Shown here: piece after piece, positions 49,468 through 59,105 of the stretch
Layout of the letters: each line of letters opens with the position of its first letter
Position numbering within the stretch: position 1 is the stretch's first letter
DNA from: Flavobacteriales bacterium
GTDB lineage: Bacteria; Bacteroidota; Bacteroidia; Flavobacteriales_D; Crocinitomicaceae
DNA: 64,000 nucleotides
Direction of reading: 5' to 3'
Assembly (NCBI GenBank): GCA_018883325.1
Contig: VEQH01000003.1
Coordinates: 1 to 64,000, forward strand
Made by a program: the position numbers and the translations under genes
Notes under the pieces: generated by a model
Told to the model about the DNA's origin: nothing
Seen by the model: only the letters and a program-made list of their open reading frames with translations
Databases searched by the model: none

Positions 49468-50319
49468 TTACTCAAATTTCATTTTTTGAATCAAGTCTTT
49501 GAAATAATTTGGGCTCCAAATTGTAAGTTTTTTGTCATCGGCAATAAAACGAACAACATCTTCTTTTACTGAATCAAAAGAAACGCTTTCAATTTTCGCA
49601 ATCAATAATTGAAGAATTTGTTCTTTTGAAATTTGTTCTTCCTCCCAATCACTGGTCTCTTTAGCTCGTTGCAAAAAATGATGCATATTCAACGGAACGC
49701 CTTTTCTAATGTACCATTCCATATCGTACCAATCTCTTCCTTTTACCCTACTTTTCCATTTTCTGAATAATAAAGCGTGCAATTTCCCTGCAAAAAGACT
49801 TGGCATTTTAAAGCAATTGACATAAAACGAAAACGGTCGAATTAATAATTTTTCTTCCGTTTCAAATCCAAGTGGCGGCAAACGATCAATTTCGATTTTA
49901 ATTTTAATTGTTTTATTCGACGAAATTCCGTGTTGCTTTACTAAATCTTCCAACACAAGTTCTTGCCAAATTGTTTCTGACTTCAAAAAAGCAGATTCAA
50001 CCTGAGTTTTGATGCGTTTATCTTTTTCGCGAATGCTTACCTTCATCCCAAGCGACTGAAACTCTTCAACGATTTTTGAAAAATAGGGAGTCAAAGAGAA
50101 TTCCGGATTAGGTGCTAACAAAGAAAAATCTAAATCTTCAGAAAAACGATCCAAGCCATAAAAAATTCGCAATGCAGTTCCGCCATAAAAGGCAGCCTTA
50201 TCAAAAAAATCAGTTCGTGACAAGGCTGCAAGTGCAATTTCTTGCATTATTTCCCGCATCGCAGCAAGCGTTTCTTCTTCGTTCTGCGGATTGTAGTCTG
50301 TTATCCATTGTTTCATCAT
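49468..50319 (-). CDS. abiEii: AbiEii/AbiGii-type nucleotidyltransferase toxin
   Basis: 283 aa; KAAFYGGTALRIFYGLDRFSEDLDFSLL; KIKIEIDRLPP; overlaps the antitoxin stop by 4 nt. Confidence 0.9.
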   Translation of the reverse strand: MMKQWITDYNPQNEEETLAAMREIMQEIALAALSRTDFFDKAAFYGGTALRIFYGLDRFSEDLDFSLLAPNPEFSLTPYFSKIVEEFQSLGMKVSIREKDKRIKTQVESAFLKSETIWQELVLEDLVKQHGISSNKTIKIKIEIDRLPPLGFETEEKLLIRPFSFYVNCFKMPSLFAGKLHALLFRKWKSRVKGRDWYDMEWYIRKGVPLNMHHFLQRAKETSDWEEEQISKEQILQLLIAKIESVSFDSVKEDVVRFIADDKKLTIWSPNYFKDLIQKMKFE

Positions 50320-50954
50320 AAGCTTTCCAAAGTTTTTAGAAGCATATTAAGGCTATTTTTTTTAGGCGCATCCTCAATCCAAGAATGAATCATTGGCAAA
50401 TCAAAAGCTGACAATTGATCTTCATCGATGCGTAAATCTTCCAATAAAAAATCCAAAGTTTGCGGAACACTTCGGAGCTGAACACCTGAAGTGAGAATGA
50501 TTTTATCACAAAGCGCTTTTTCTCGAGATGCAATCATAGCCGTTTGAAACTCGGTTATTCTAACGCTATTTAAACCAAAAGAATAATAAGGAGCTTTAAG
50601 GTGCTGAAAGCTAAATCGACCTAAAGGAGTTGAGAAAACTTTTGAAGTTTTGATGGTTACTGAACTAATTTCATAAACTCGTTCGGGTATTAAACCCCAA
50701 TAAGACAAGGCAGATTCCAAGGAAATATAGCTAGGGCCTCGCAAGTGATTTGCGATTACAAAAGCGTCAGGCGTCGGCAAATCAATCTCCGGACCAGGAA
50801 CGTATAAACCTCGCCTTAGCGCCAATAATTCGCCATTTTTAAGCATCTCACTTATTTTGTCGTTCGGACGCCCATAATGACTCAATGCTTCCATTACTAC
50901 TTGGTGTGTTAATGGCGCTTCTGAATATGCTTTTATTTTTCTCCTTACTATCAC
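50316..50954 (-). CDS. abiEi: AbiEi-type antitoxin/transcriptional regulator
   Basis: 212 aa; ISEMLKNGELLALRRGLYVPGPE, GPSYISLESALSYWGLIPERVYEISSVT, TALIASREKALCDKI-like region. Confidence 0.87.
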   Translation of the reverse strand: MIVRRKIKAYSEAPLTHQVVMEALSHYGRPNDKISEMLKNGELLALRRGLYVPGPEIDLPTPDAFVIANHLRGPSYISLESALSYWGLIPERVYEISSVTIKTSKVFSTPLGRFSFQHLKAPYYSFGLNSVRITEFQTAMIASREKALCDKIILTSGVQLRSVPQTLDFLLEDLRIDEDQLSAFDLPMIHSWIEDAPKKNSLNMLLKTLESL

Positions 50955-50975
50955 CCTGTAAAATTACAACAATTA

Positions 50976-51057
50976 AATCGATATTTTTCCGATTATCATC
51001 ACTTTTTTTTACAAATAAATGAAAAATAAAGCAATATTAATCGGTTTTTATCCGATT
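50976..51057. promoter_or_regulatory. Paired inverted repeats, candidate AbiEi operator
   Basis: AATCG-atatttttc-CGATT (50976-50994) and AATCG-gtttttatc-CGATT (51039-51057), start-to-start 63 bp. Confidence 0.7.
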
Positions 51058-51122
51058 ATCTTATTATAATTTTACATAGCTAAAAATTAAATAAAGGTGA
51101 TTTATTGAAAAAAGTGACTATT

Positions 51123-51887
51123 TTACTTAAATCCCCTACGCTTTTTGATTGCTTCGTAAGCATCTTGAATTTGTTGGAATTTCTCTTTTGCACCTTTTTG
51201 GTATTCTTCTCCCATTGCAGCAACTTTATCAGGGTGAAAAGAAATTGCCATTTTTCGGTATGCTTTTTTTACCTCTTCATCTGTAGCAGTTGATTCAATA
51301 CCGAGGATTTTATAGTCAGAATCTACATTTCTGTAGAACATATTTTTAACACTTTCAAACTCTATTCCAGAAACACCTAGCATTGTTGCTATGCGCTGAA
51401 TCTCACTCATTTCAACCTGTGAAACATCACCGTCAGCCTTTGCAATTCCAAACAGATAGTGAATTAATTGCACTCGAACTTCATAAGGCATGCGAGCTTT
51501 AATATCACCACAAATCTGTTGCAATGGAACTTGTTTCGTATCTAAGAAATGTTTTAAAATTTGAAGATGCTCGCTTGTAAAACGAGGACCAAATTGTTGC
51601 GAAAAAAAACTTTTCACATAATCTAATTCTGCTTTTAGAACTTTCCCATCTGCACTCATTACAGCAGCCGAAAGCGCCATTAACATTGTTTGAATATCGT
51701 AACGCGAACTTTGTTGACGATAATATTCAAATGGATCTTGTCCTCCGGCACTACTTCTTGTGCGCGAAGTTGACGAAGTGCTTGACTGATAACCATCAAT
51801 CAAAGAGCCAATTATAAAACCAAGGATTCCGACACCGATCTTTCGAGTCATAACTAATCCGCCAATACCTAATATCCACTTATACAA
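51123..51887 (-). CDS. TerB/DjlA-like J domain protein
   Basis: 254 aa; TerB-like region (ALSAAVMSADGKVLKAELDYVKSFF) and C-terminal DYKILGIESTATDEEVKKAYRKMAISFHPDKVAAMG. Confidence 0.9.
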   Translation of the reverse strand: MYKWILGIGGLVMTRKIGVGILGFIIGSLIDGYQSSTSSTSRTRSSAGGQDPFEYYRQQSSRYDIQTMLMALSAAVMSADGKVLKAELDYVKSFFSQQFGPRFTSEHLQILKHFLDTKQVPLQQICGDIKARMPYEVRVQLIHYLFGIAKADGDVSQVEMSEIQRIATMLGVSGIEFESVKNMFYRNVDSDYKILGIESTATDEEVKKAYRKMAISFHPDKVAAMGEEYQKGAKEKFQQIQDAYEAIKKRRGFK

Positions 51888-51904
51888 AACGCAACGATTT
51901 TAAA

Positions 51905-51929
51905 CTAAAAAAGGGGGCTTTCGCCCCCA
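51905..51929 (-). terminator. Rho-independent terminator of htpG
   Basis: aaaaaa-GGGGGC-TTTC-GCCCCC; perfect 6-bp GC stem, T run on minus strand. Confidence 0.88.
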
Positions 51930-51943
51930 CAAACTTACTTATT

Positions 51944-53836
51944 TTATGAAATACGCTCGATATTTCGTTCGATGAAACTATTTAAAGCTTCTCCTTTCAA
52001 CATTCCTTGTGCCAACAATGCTAAATCTGTCAATTGTTTGGCAATCACAGCACGTTCTTCTTCTGGCTTAGAAAGTAAACTTGCAACTTTCGGGTGATTT
52101 CCGTTTACTGCCATTGTGTACATTTCAGGGAAAGCTCCATAAAATCCGCCACCGCCACCTAATTTTTGTTGTTCCATCATTCGACGAATAAACTCTGGCT
52201 GGGTGATAATAATAGGCGCATCCGTTTCAGGCATACTTTCAAACTGAATTGTGAATTTGTCGTTATTTACACTATTCGTAAATACAGGCTTCAAAGATTC
52301 TTCATCTTCTTTCGACAATTTTGATGGAATTTCATCCGTTTTTTTAATCAACTTATCTAAAGTATCAGCATCAACGCGGGCAAAACTAATGTTCTCCATC
52401 GTTTGTTCCAATTTCGCAATCCAGTGTGGAGCAAGCGGTCCATCGATATGTAGCACATCGTAGCCTCTTTCTTTTGCTTTTTTCACGAAAGAGAATTGTT
52501 CTTCTGGATTGTTCGTATACAAACAAACAACTTTATTGTCTTTATCCGTTTGAAGTGTACTAATTTTTTCTTTGTATTCTTCTAAAGTGAAATATTCATT
52601 ATCTGTATTTTTCAAAAGTGAGAATGCTTTTGCCTTGTCAGCAAATTTATCTTCAGACAACATTCCATATTGAACAAAAATCTGTAAATCGTTCCATTTT
52701 TCTTCAAAATCTTTGCGGTCTTTTTTGAACATTTCCGCCAATTTATCTGCTACTTTTTTAGTGATGTGAGCTGCGATTTTTTTCACATTTCCATCACTTT
52801 GTAAGTATGAACGAGAAACATTAAGTGGAATGTCTGGTGAATCAATTACACCGTGCAACAAAGTCAAAAACTCAGGTACAATTTCAGCTACACTATCCGT
52901 AATGAAAACTTGATTGGAGTATAAATTGATTTTATTGCGTTGAACCTCAACATTTTCTTTAATACGTGGAAAATACAAAATCCCAGTTAAATTGAAAGGA
53001 TAATCGACATTTAAGTGAATGTGGAACAATGGATCATCAAAAGTCATTGGATACAATTCACGGTAGAAGTTTTTGTAATCTTCGTCCGTCAAGTCGATTG
53101 GCGCTTTTGTCCAAGCTGGAGAAACATTATTGATTTGATTTGGAACTTCGATTGCTACACGTTTAATTTTATCGTTTTCGTCTTTCTCTCCTTCAGGAGA
53201 ATCAATGTATTCTGTTTTGTTTCCAAAAAACACTGGAATCGGTAAGAATTTACAGTATTTGTTTAAGATTCCTGAAATACGTTCTTTCTCTAAAAATTCT
53301 TTTGATTCTTCAGAGATAAATAGTACGATGTCTGTACCACGTGTTGATTTTTCAATTTCAGTTATTGTGTAATCTGGTGAACCATTACTTTCCCATTGCA
53401 CAGCTTGCGAACCGTCATGACGTGAAAGCGTACGGATTTGAACTTTTTCTGCCACCATAAATCCAGAATAGAAACCTAATCCAAAATGACCAATAATTTG
53501 TTCTGCACCTTCTTTTCCTTTGTATTGTTGAACAAATTCTTCAGCACCAGAAAACGCAATTTGATTAATGTATTTATCAATTTCGTCGGCTGTCATACCG
53601 ATACCATTATCGCGAATTGTTAACGTTTTTTCAACTGGATCTAAAATTACTTCAACTTTTAAATCACCAACTTCACCTTTGTATTCGCCATTTGCTGCAA
53701 GTACTTTTAATTTTTGAGATGCATCGACAGCATTTGACACCAACTCACGCAAGAAAATTTCGTGGTCGGAATATAAAAACTTCTTAATAATTGGAAAGAT
53801 ATTTTCCGTTTGCACATTTATTTGACCTGTTCTCAT
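51944..53836 (-). CDS. htpG: Molecular chaperone HtpG (Hsp90)
   Basis: 630 aa; FLRELVSNAVDASQKLK, LTIRDNGIGMTADEI, IGHFGLGFYSGFMVA, GVIDSPDIPLNVSRSYLQ. Confidence 0.97.
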   Translation of the reverse strand: MRTGQINVQTENIFPIIKKFLYSDHEIFLRELVSNAVDASQKLKVLAANGEYKGEVGDLKVEVILDPVEKTLTIRDNGIGMTADEIDKYINQIAFSGAEEFVQQYKGKEGAEQIIGHFGLGFYSGFMVAEKVQIRTLSRHDGSQAVQWESNGSPDYTITEIEKSTRGTDIVLFISEESKEFLEKERISGILNKYCKFLPIPVFFGNKTEYIDSPEGEKDENDKIKRVAIEVPNQINNVSPAWTKAPIDLTDEDYKNFYRELYPMTFDDPLFHIHLNVDYPFNLTGILYFPRIKENVEVQRNKINLYSNQVFITDSVAEIVPEFLTLLHGVIDSPDIPLNVSRSYLQSDGNVKKIAAHITKKVADKLAEMFKKDRKDFEEKWNDLQIFVQYGMLSEDKFADKAKAFSLLKNTDNEYFTLEEYKEKISTLQTDKDNKVVCLYTNNPEEQFSFVKKAKERGYDVLHIDGPLAPHWIAKLEQTMENISFARVDADTLDKLIKKTDEIPSKLSKEDEESLKPVFTNSVNNDKFTIQFESMPETDAPIIITQPEFIRRMMEQQKLGGGGGFYGAFPEMYTMAVNGNHPKVASLLSKPEEERAVIAKQLTDLALLAQGMLKGEALNSFIERNIERIS

Positions 53837-54134
53837 ATTGAATTATTTATTTTGGGTTGCAATTGACAATCAATGTGCCATTCAAAATTAACTGACAGAA
53901 TGTCGGAAAAAAAGGACGAAATTTCAGTGAATTGAAAGAATTAACTCATCAACTTATTGCAAGCATTTTTCAAAGTGCAAACTTTTATCTTCAAAAACTT
54001 AACGGCAATTCCAAAGCAATAATAACCTTTTCACGTTAATGTAACTTTGTGTTATTTAAAACTTAATCTATTACTTGCAGAATCTATAAAAACAATAGAT
54101 TCCGCAAGTAATAATTTCTAGTAAAAATCAAATC

Positions 54135-55817
54135 TTAAACGATTTTTCTGTATCGAATTCGTTTTGGAGCACTGTCACCTAAACGTTTTTTACGGTTATC
54201 TTCATACTCTGAGTAAGAACCTTCAAACCAATATACTTCTGAGTCGCCTTCGAATGCCAGGATATGTGTACAAATTCTATCTAAAAACCAACGGTCGTGA
54301 GAAATAACCACCGCACAGCCTGCAAAATTCTCGATTCCTTCTTCCAATGCTCTCAAAGTATTTACGTCGATGTCGTTCGTTGGCTCATCTAATAACAATA
54401 CGTTTGCTTCCGTTTTCAAAGTCATAGCTAGATGCAAACGATTGCGCTCACCACCAGATAAAATACCAACTTTCTTATTTTGGTCGGAACCATTGAAATT
54501 AAACTTCGATAAATATGCTCTTGAATTTATTTTTTGATTGCCAACCTCAACAAACTCTAAACCATTTGAAACAACATCGAAAACAGTTTTATCTGGATGA
54601 ATATCTTTGTGCGTTTGATCGACGTAACCAATTTTCACAGTTTCACCAACTAAAAATTCGCCTGCGTCAGGTTGCAATTCATTCATAATCATTTTAAAAA
54701 TCGTGGTCTTCCCTGCCCCATTTGGTCCAATAATACCAACGATTCCTGCTGGTGGTAATTTGAAATTCAAATCACCGTACAATAATTTATCTCCAAATCC
54801 TTTCGCAACGTGCACCGCTTCAATTACATTCATACCTAAACGCGGACCGTTTGGAATTGGAATTTCCAATCTTGCTTCCTTGTCTTTCGTGTCTTCAGAC
54901 AACATTTTATCGTAGTTCTGCAAACGAGCCTTGCTTTTCGCTTGGCGAGCTTTCGGATTCATACGTACCCATTCCAACTCGCGCGCCAACATTTTTTGAC
55001 GTTTTGATTCCGATTTCTCTTCCTCTTTCAAACGATTTCCTTTTTGCTCCAACCAAGATGAATAATTTCCTTTCCATGGAATACCTTCTCCTCTATCCAA
55101 TTCTAAAATCCAACCTGCGACATTATCCAAGAAATAACGGTCGTGGGTTACTGCAATTACAGTTCCTTGGTATTGTTGTAAATGTTGCTCTAACCAGTCA
55201 ATTGATTCTGCATCTAAGTGGTTGGTAGGCTCATCCAATAACAAAATATCAGGGTTTTGCAACAACAATCGGCACAATGCTACGCGGCGTTTTTCACCTC
55301 CAGAAAGTGTTTCTATTTTTTGATCGTCTGGCGGACAACGCAATGCATCCATTGCGCGCTCTAATTTTGTGTCTAATTCCCAAGCATCCAAAGCGTCAAT
55401 TCGGTCTTGAACTTCTCCCTGACGCGCAATCAATTTATCCATTTTATCAGGATCATTCAAAATCTCTTCATCCATGAAAGACGCATTGATTTCTTCGTAT
55501 TCACGCAAAACATCCACTGTTTCTTGTGCACCTTCCATCACCACTTCTTTCACTGTTTTATTAGGATCTAATTCTGGTTCCTGAGGTAAATATCCAACAG
55601 AATATCCTGGAGAAAATACCACATCACCTTGATAAGCTTGATCTAACCCTGCAATGATTTTCATTACCGTTGACTTTCCCGAACCATTCAAACCGATGAT
55701 TCCGATTTTCGCACCGTAGAAAAAAGAGAGGTAAATGTTTTTAATAATTTGTTTTCCTTGTGGCGTTGTTTTGGAAACTCCAACCATGGAAAATATGATT
55801 TTTTTATCGTCTGCCAT
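54135..55817 (-). CDS. ettA: Energy-dependent translational throttle protein EttA (ABC-F)
   Basis: 560 aa; GLNGSGKSTVMKIIAG, LSGGEKRRVALCRLLLQNPDILLLDEPTNHLDAESIDWLE, GPNGAGKTTIFKMI, LSGGERNRLHLAMTLK. Confidence 0.95.
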   Translation of the reverse strand: MADDKKIIFSMVGVSKTTPQGKQIIKNIYLSFFYGAKIGIIGLNGSGKSTVMKIIAGLDQAYQGDVVFSPGYSVGYLPQEPELDPNKTVKEVVMEGAQETVDVLREYEEINASFMDEEILNDPDKMDKLIARQGEVQDRIDALDAWELDTKLERAMDALRCPPDDQKIETLSGGEKRRVALCRLLLQNPDILLLDEPTNHLDAESIDWLEQHLQQYQGTVIAVTHDRYFLDNVAGWILELDRGEGIPWKGNYSSWLEQKGNRLKEEEKSESKRQKMLARELEWVRMNPKARQAKSKARLQNYDKMLSEDTKDKEARLEIPIPNGPRLGMNVIEAVHVAKGFGDKLLYGDLNFKLPPAGIVGIIGPNGAGKTTIFKMIMNELQPDAGEFLVGETVKIGYVDQTHKDIHPDKTVFDVVSNGLEFVEVGNQKINSRAYLSKFNFNGSDQNKKVGILSGGERNRLHLAMTLKTEANVLLLDEPTNDIDVNTLRALEEGIENFAGCAVVISHDRWFLDRICTHILAFEGDSEVYWFEGSYSEYEDNRKKRLGDSAPKRIRYRKIV

Positions 55818-55924
55818 TTGTTAAATTTTAATGATCACAAATTTACCAAGAACTTAATGATAGCCAACTAAATTTCTAATTATAATCGCCTACAATCAAG
55901 CTATTTTTCAACAATTATTTTGCT

Positions 55925-58909
55925 TCAAGAAGCCTCTTTGTGCGTGTTTGAATTTTCAATTTTTTCCACATCACCAAAACGCACATCATCCATCAAGCGT
56001 AGCTTTTCCGTCTGACCAACTTCCAAACTGAAATAGCCAAATTCTTCCGAGACTACTCCAACTAAGCGATAAATTCCTTTTCCATAGAAAGGAAATTTAC
56101 GCACACTTTCTGGAAAATGAACCGTATCAATAGTGTCACCATTTTTATCGATAAAAGTTCCAAAATTCATTACGTCACCTTTTGATGTTCGAGACTGTTT
56201 GATAGCGACCAAATAACCATACATCTCGATTTTTGTTCCTAAGTAATTTGCAAGCTCACAAGCAAAAATGTGTATTGGCAAACTCTCATCCAATAAATCA
56301 AAAGGATTACAAAGCGAAAAACCAAGTAACTCAACCTGTTCAAACGTTGATTCAGCAGCATTTTCCTCCAACTTCGGAATTTCGTGTTTCACAAATGGAG
56401 TTTCAAACAATTCAACTGTTTTAGACTTAATAAGTTGATGCTGATGGTGAAAATGTGCTTTCCATAAAAGCGTTTTGCGATCTTCATCCAAATCCCGTAA
56501 AGCACCAATTCGAATCAATAAAGCTAACTGTTCCAAAGGAATATGGCAGCGACGCACTAAATCTTCAAAACTTTTGAATTGTCCATTTTTTTTTCGCTCG
56601 TCAATAATGGGAACAATCAACTGAGCTTCGATTCCAGCGACTAAAATAAAACCTAAAATGAGTCTTTTACCAATCAAAACACATTCAAAAGCTCCTTCAT
56701 TTAAAGATGGTGCTTCAATAATTGCTCCCCAACGTCGCGCTTCGTGGACATAAATCTCTGTTCGGTAATAACCTCCAAAATTATTTATCGTCGCCGTCAT
56801 GTATTCCAATGGATAATGCGCTTTTAGATATAAACTCTGGTAACTTTCTACAGCGTAGGAAGCCGAATGTCCTTTTGAAAATGCGTATCCTGCAAAACTT
56901 TCAATTTGCCGCCAAATATCACTTGTAAGATTAAAACTATGTCCTTTTTTAGCGCAATTATCAAAAAATGCCTCGCGAACACGTTGAAATTCTTCACGCG
57001 AACGAAACTTCCCTGACATACCTCTACGCAGTGAATCTGCTTCTGCCAAACTCAGCCCAGCGAAAAAATGCGCCACTTTTATCACATCTTCTTGATAAAC
57101 CATAACGCCATACGTTTCAGGCATAATTTCTAACAAAATCGGATGTGCTTGTTTTCGTCGCTCTGGATTCCGATGGCGCAAAATATACTCACGCATCATT
57201 CCCGACTGCGAAACACCTGGACGTATTATTGAGCTTGCAGCCACTAATTCTAAGTAAGTTTTTACCTTCAATTTAACCATCAACATGCGCATTGCTGGAG
57301 ATTCTACATAAAAACAACCGAGCGCTTTTGCTTCCATCAATAAATTACGGATTTTATCATCCTGTTTAAAGTGAGCTATATCGTGAATGTCATGTGGTGG
57401 ATTTTCGGGTTGATTGTAAGCAATAATATCTAGACATTCTCTAATTTTTCCCAAACCACGTTGACTGAGTACATCGAATTTATACAAGCCAACATCCTCG
57501 GCTTCCAACATTGAAAACTGCGTCGTTGGATAAGCTTTGGGGGGCAAAAATGTTGCTGAATACCACGTCATGGGTTTTTCGGAGATGACAATCCCACCTG
57601 AATGAACACTTAAATGCGAGGGCAAACCTTGAATATATCGACTGTACTTGACAACTAACTTCGACATTTCATCGAGTTTTTCCTCATCAAATCGACCTTT
57701 GCTCAAGAGATTTATTTCCGTTTTTGGCAAACCAAATACTTTTCCTAACTCGCGAATTGTAGCTCGAAACTGAAACGTGTTATAAGTGCAAAGCCAAGCT
57801 GCATGCGGATAACGATCAAACAAGTAACTAATCACATCGTCGCGATCACGCCATGAAAAATCTATATCAAAATCGGGTGGATTCTTTCGATACAGGTTAA
57901 TAAAACGTTCAAAATACAAATCCAATTCCAATGGATCAACATCTGTAATTCTCAGTAAATAAGCCACTAAACTATTGGCTCCACTTCCCCTTCCGACGTA
58001 GAAATAACCTTTAGAACGCGCGTACGAAGTGAAATCCCACGTAATTAAAAAGTAAGATAAATAATCCTTTTGAGCTATGATTTCGATTTCTTTATCGATT
58101 CGACTTTGAATGACGGGATTTATTTCTTTGTAGCGATAACTCAAACCTTCCATACACAACTCACGCAACAATTTTTCATCTTCTTGCTTCGTTCCTGTGA
58201 ATGTTATCGGATTCTGAGGCGTTGCATCTTCTCCAAACTGAAAATCAACGTGACAACTCTTAAATAACTGAGTCGTTCTTGCTACTAATTCTGGATATTC
58301 AGCATAATAAGCCAAGTATTCTTCGTAATTTATAAACTGCTCTTTTTCATCGGCTTGATCTTTTGATTCCAATTTTGAAAGTAAAATATTGAGATGAATT
58401 GCCCGCAACAAACGATGTGTATTGAAATCGCGCTTGGAACGAAAAGTCATTGGACTCAAGGCTATCAACTTACTTTTATCTAGTTTTTCGTACTTAAACG
58501 CTAAACTATTGACATCAGTAATTTTCACTTCGACAAACTCATTTTCCTTTAATTTCTTGGGTACAGCATCAATCGGATAAACAACATAGCAACTTCCAAA
58601 ATGCGGAAAAACAGCAGGAAACGGACGAGCATTGTGTAGATAATTTGAGAGAAAAACATTGAGCTCGTGAAATCCGCGATTGTTTCTTGCAATGATTGTA
58701 CATTTCAACTCCATACCGTTTCTCAGCTCAACACCAACAACTCCATGAATTCCTCGTCGTTTTGCTTCTCTCAAAAATGCCAAACCTGCACCTGTTGAAT
58801 TGATGTCTGCTAAAAAAACAAAAGGATATTTCGCTACAATTGCCCAATCAACAATCTCTTCTGGGGAAAGAATTCCATATTTTAAACTGAAACAAGAATG
58901 TGTTTTCAT
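55925..58909 (-). CDS. dnaE: DNA polymerase III alpha subunit (short DnaE/DnaE2-like)
   Basis: ORF 55925-58951, likely start MKTHSCFSLKYG (58909); PHP domain, KNPPDFDIDFSWRDRDDV, YVGRGSGANSLVAYLL, FSKGHSASYAVESYQSLYLKAHYP. Confidence 0.92.
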   Translation of the reverse strand: MKTHSCFSLKYGILSPEEIVDWAIVAKYPFVFLADINSTGAGLAFLREAKRRGIHGVVGVELRNGMELKCTIIARNNRGFHELNVFLSNYLHNARPFPAVFPHFGSCYVVYPIDAVPKKLKENEFVEVKITDVNSLAFKYEKLDKSKLIALSPMTFRSKRDFNTHRLLRAIHLNILLSKLESKDQADEKEQFINYEEYLAYYAEYPELVARTTQLFKSCHVDFQFGEDATPQNPITFTGTKQEDEKLLRELCMEGLSYRYKEINPVIQSRIDKEIEIIAQKDYLSYFLITWDFTSYARSKGYFYVGRGSGANSLVAYLLRITDVDPLELDLYFERFINLYRKNPPDFDIDFSWRDRDDVISYLFDRYPHAAWLCTYNTFQFRATIRELGKVFGLPKTEINLLSKGRFDEEKLDEMSKLVVKYSRYIQGLPSHLSVHSGGIVISEKPMTWYSATFLPPKAYPTTQFSMLEAEDVGLYKFDVLSQRGLGKIRECLDIIAYNQPENPPHDIHDIAHFKQDDKIRNLLMEAKALGCFYVESPAMRMLMVKLKVKTYLELVAASSIIRPGVSQSGMMREYILRHRNPERRKQAHPILLEIMPETYGVMVYQEDVIKVAHFFAGLSLAEADSLRRGMSGKFRSREEFQRVREAFFDNCAKKGHSFNLTSDIWRQIESFAGYAFSKGHSASYAVESYQSLYLKAHYPLEYMTATINNFGGYYRTEIYVHEARRWGAIIEAPSLNEGAFECVLIGKRLILGFILVAGIEAQLIVPIIDERKKNGQFKSFEDLVRRCHIPLEQLALLIRIGALRDLDEDRKTLLWKAHFHHQHQLIKSKTVELFETPFVKHEIPKLEENAAESTFEQVELLGFSLCNPFDLLDESLPIHIFACELANYLGTKIEMYGYLVAIKQSRTSKGDVMNFGTFIDKNGDTIDTVHFPESVRKFPFYGKGIYRLVGVVSEEFGYFSLEVGQTEKLRLMDDVRFGDVEKIENSNTHKEAS

Positions 58910-58964
58910 TGTATGATTGAAAAGTGATTTTGAACAAATAACTTGAAACAAAAATACAACAAAA

Positions 58965-59015
58965 AATCAATTTTGATTAATTATTAATCTTAATTTTTGA
59001 TTTATTTTTAATCAA
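58965..59015. promoter_or_regulatory. Cluster of overlapping inverted repeats upstream of dnaE (candidate operator)
   Basis: AATCAA-tt-TTGATT (58965-58978), GATTAAT-t-ATTAATC (58975-58989), TTGATT-tattttt-AATCAA (58997-59015). Confidence 0.5.
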
Positions 59016-59038
59016 TAATAAAACTAAATTTAGGGGCA

Positions 59039-59072
59039 AAAAAAAGACCAATCATAAGATTAGTCTTTTTAG
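59039..59072 (-). terminator. Rho-independent terminator of lpdA
   Basis: aaaaaaaaGACCAATC-ataa-GATTAGTCtttttag, bidirectional-looking. Confidence 0.75.
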
Positions 59073-59105
59073 AGAAAAGTGAAAAATCACTTTCAAATGA
59101 TAAAA

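Noticed and set aside
53015-55477. ORFs of 66-125 aa opposite htpG and ettA
   Set aside because: Antisense to well-conserved genes, no supporting features.
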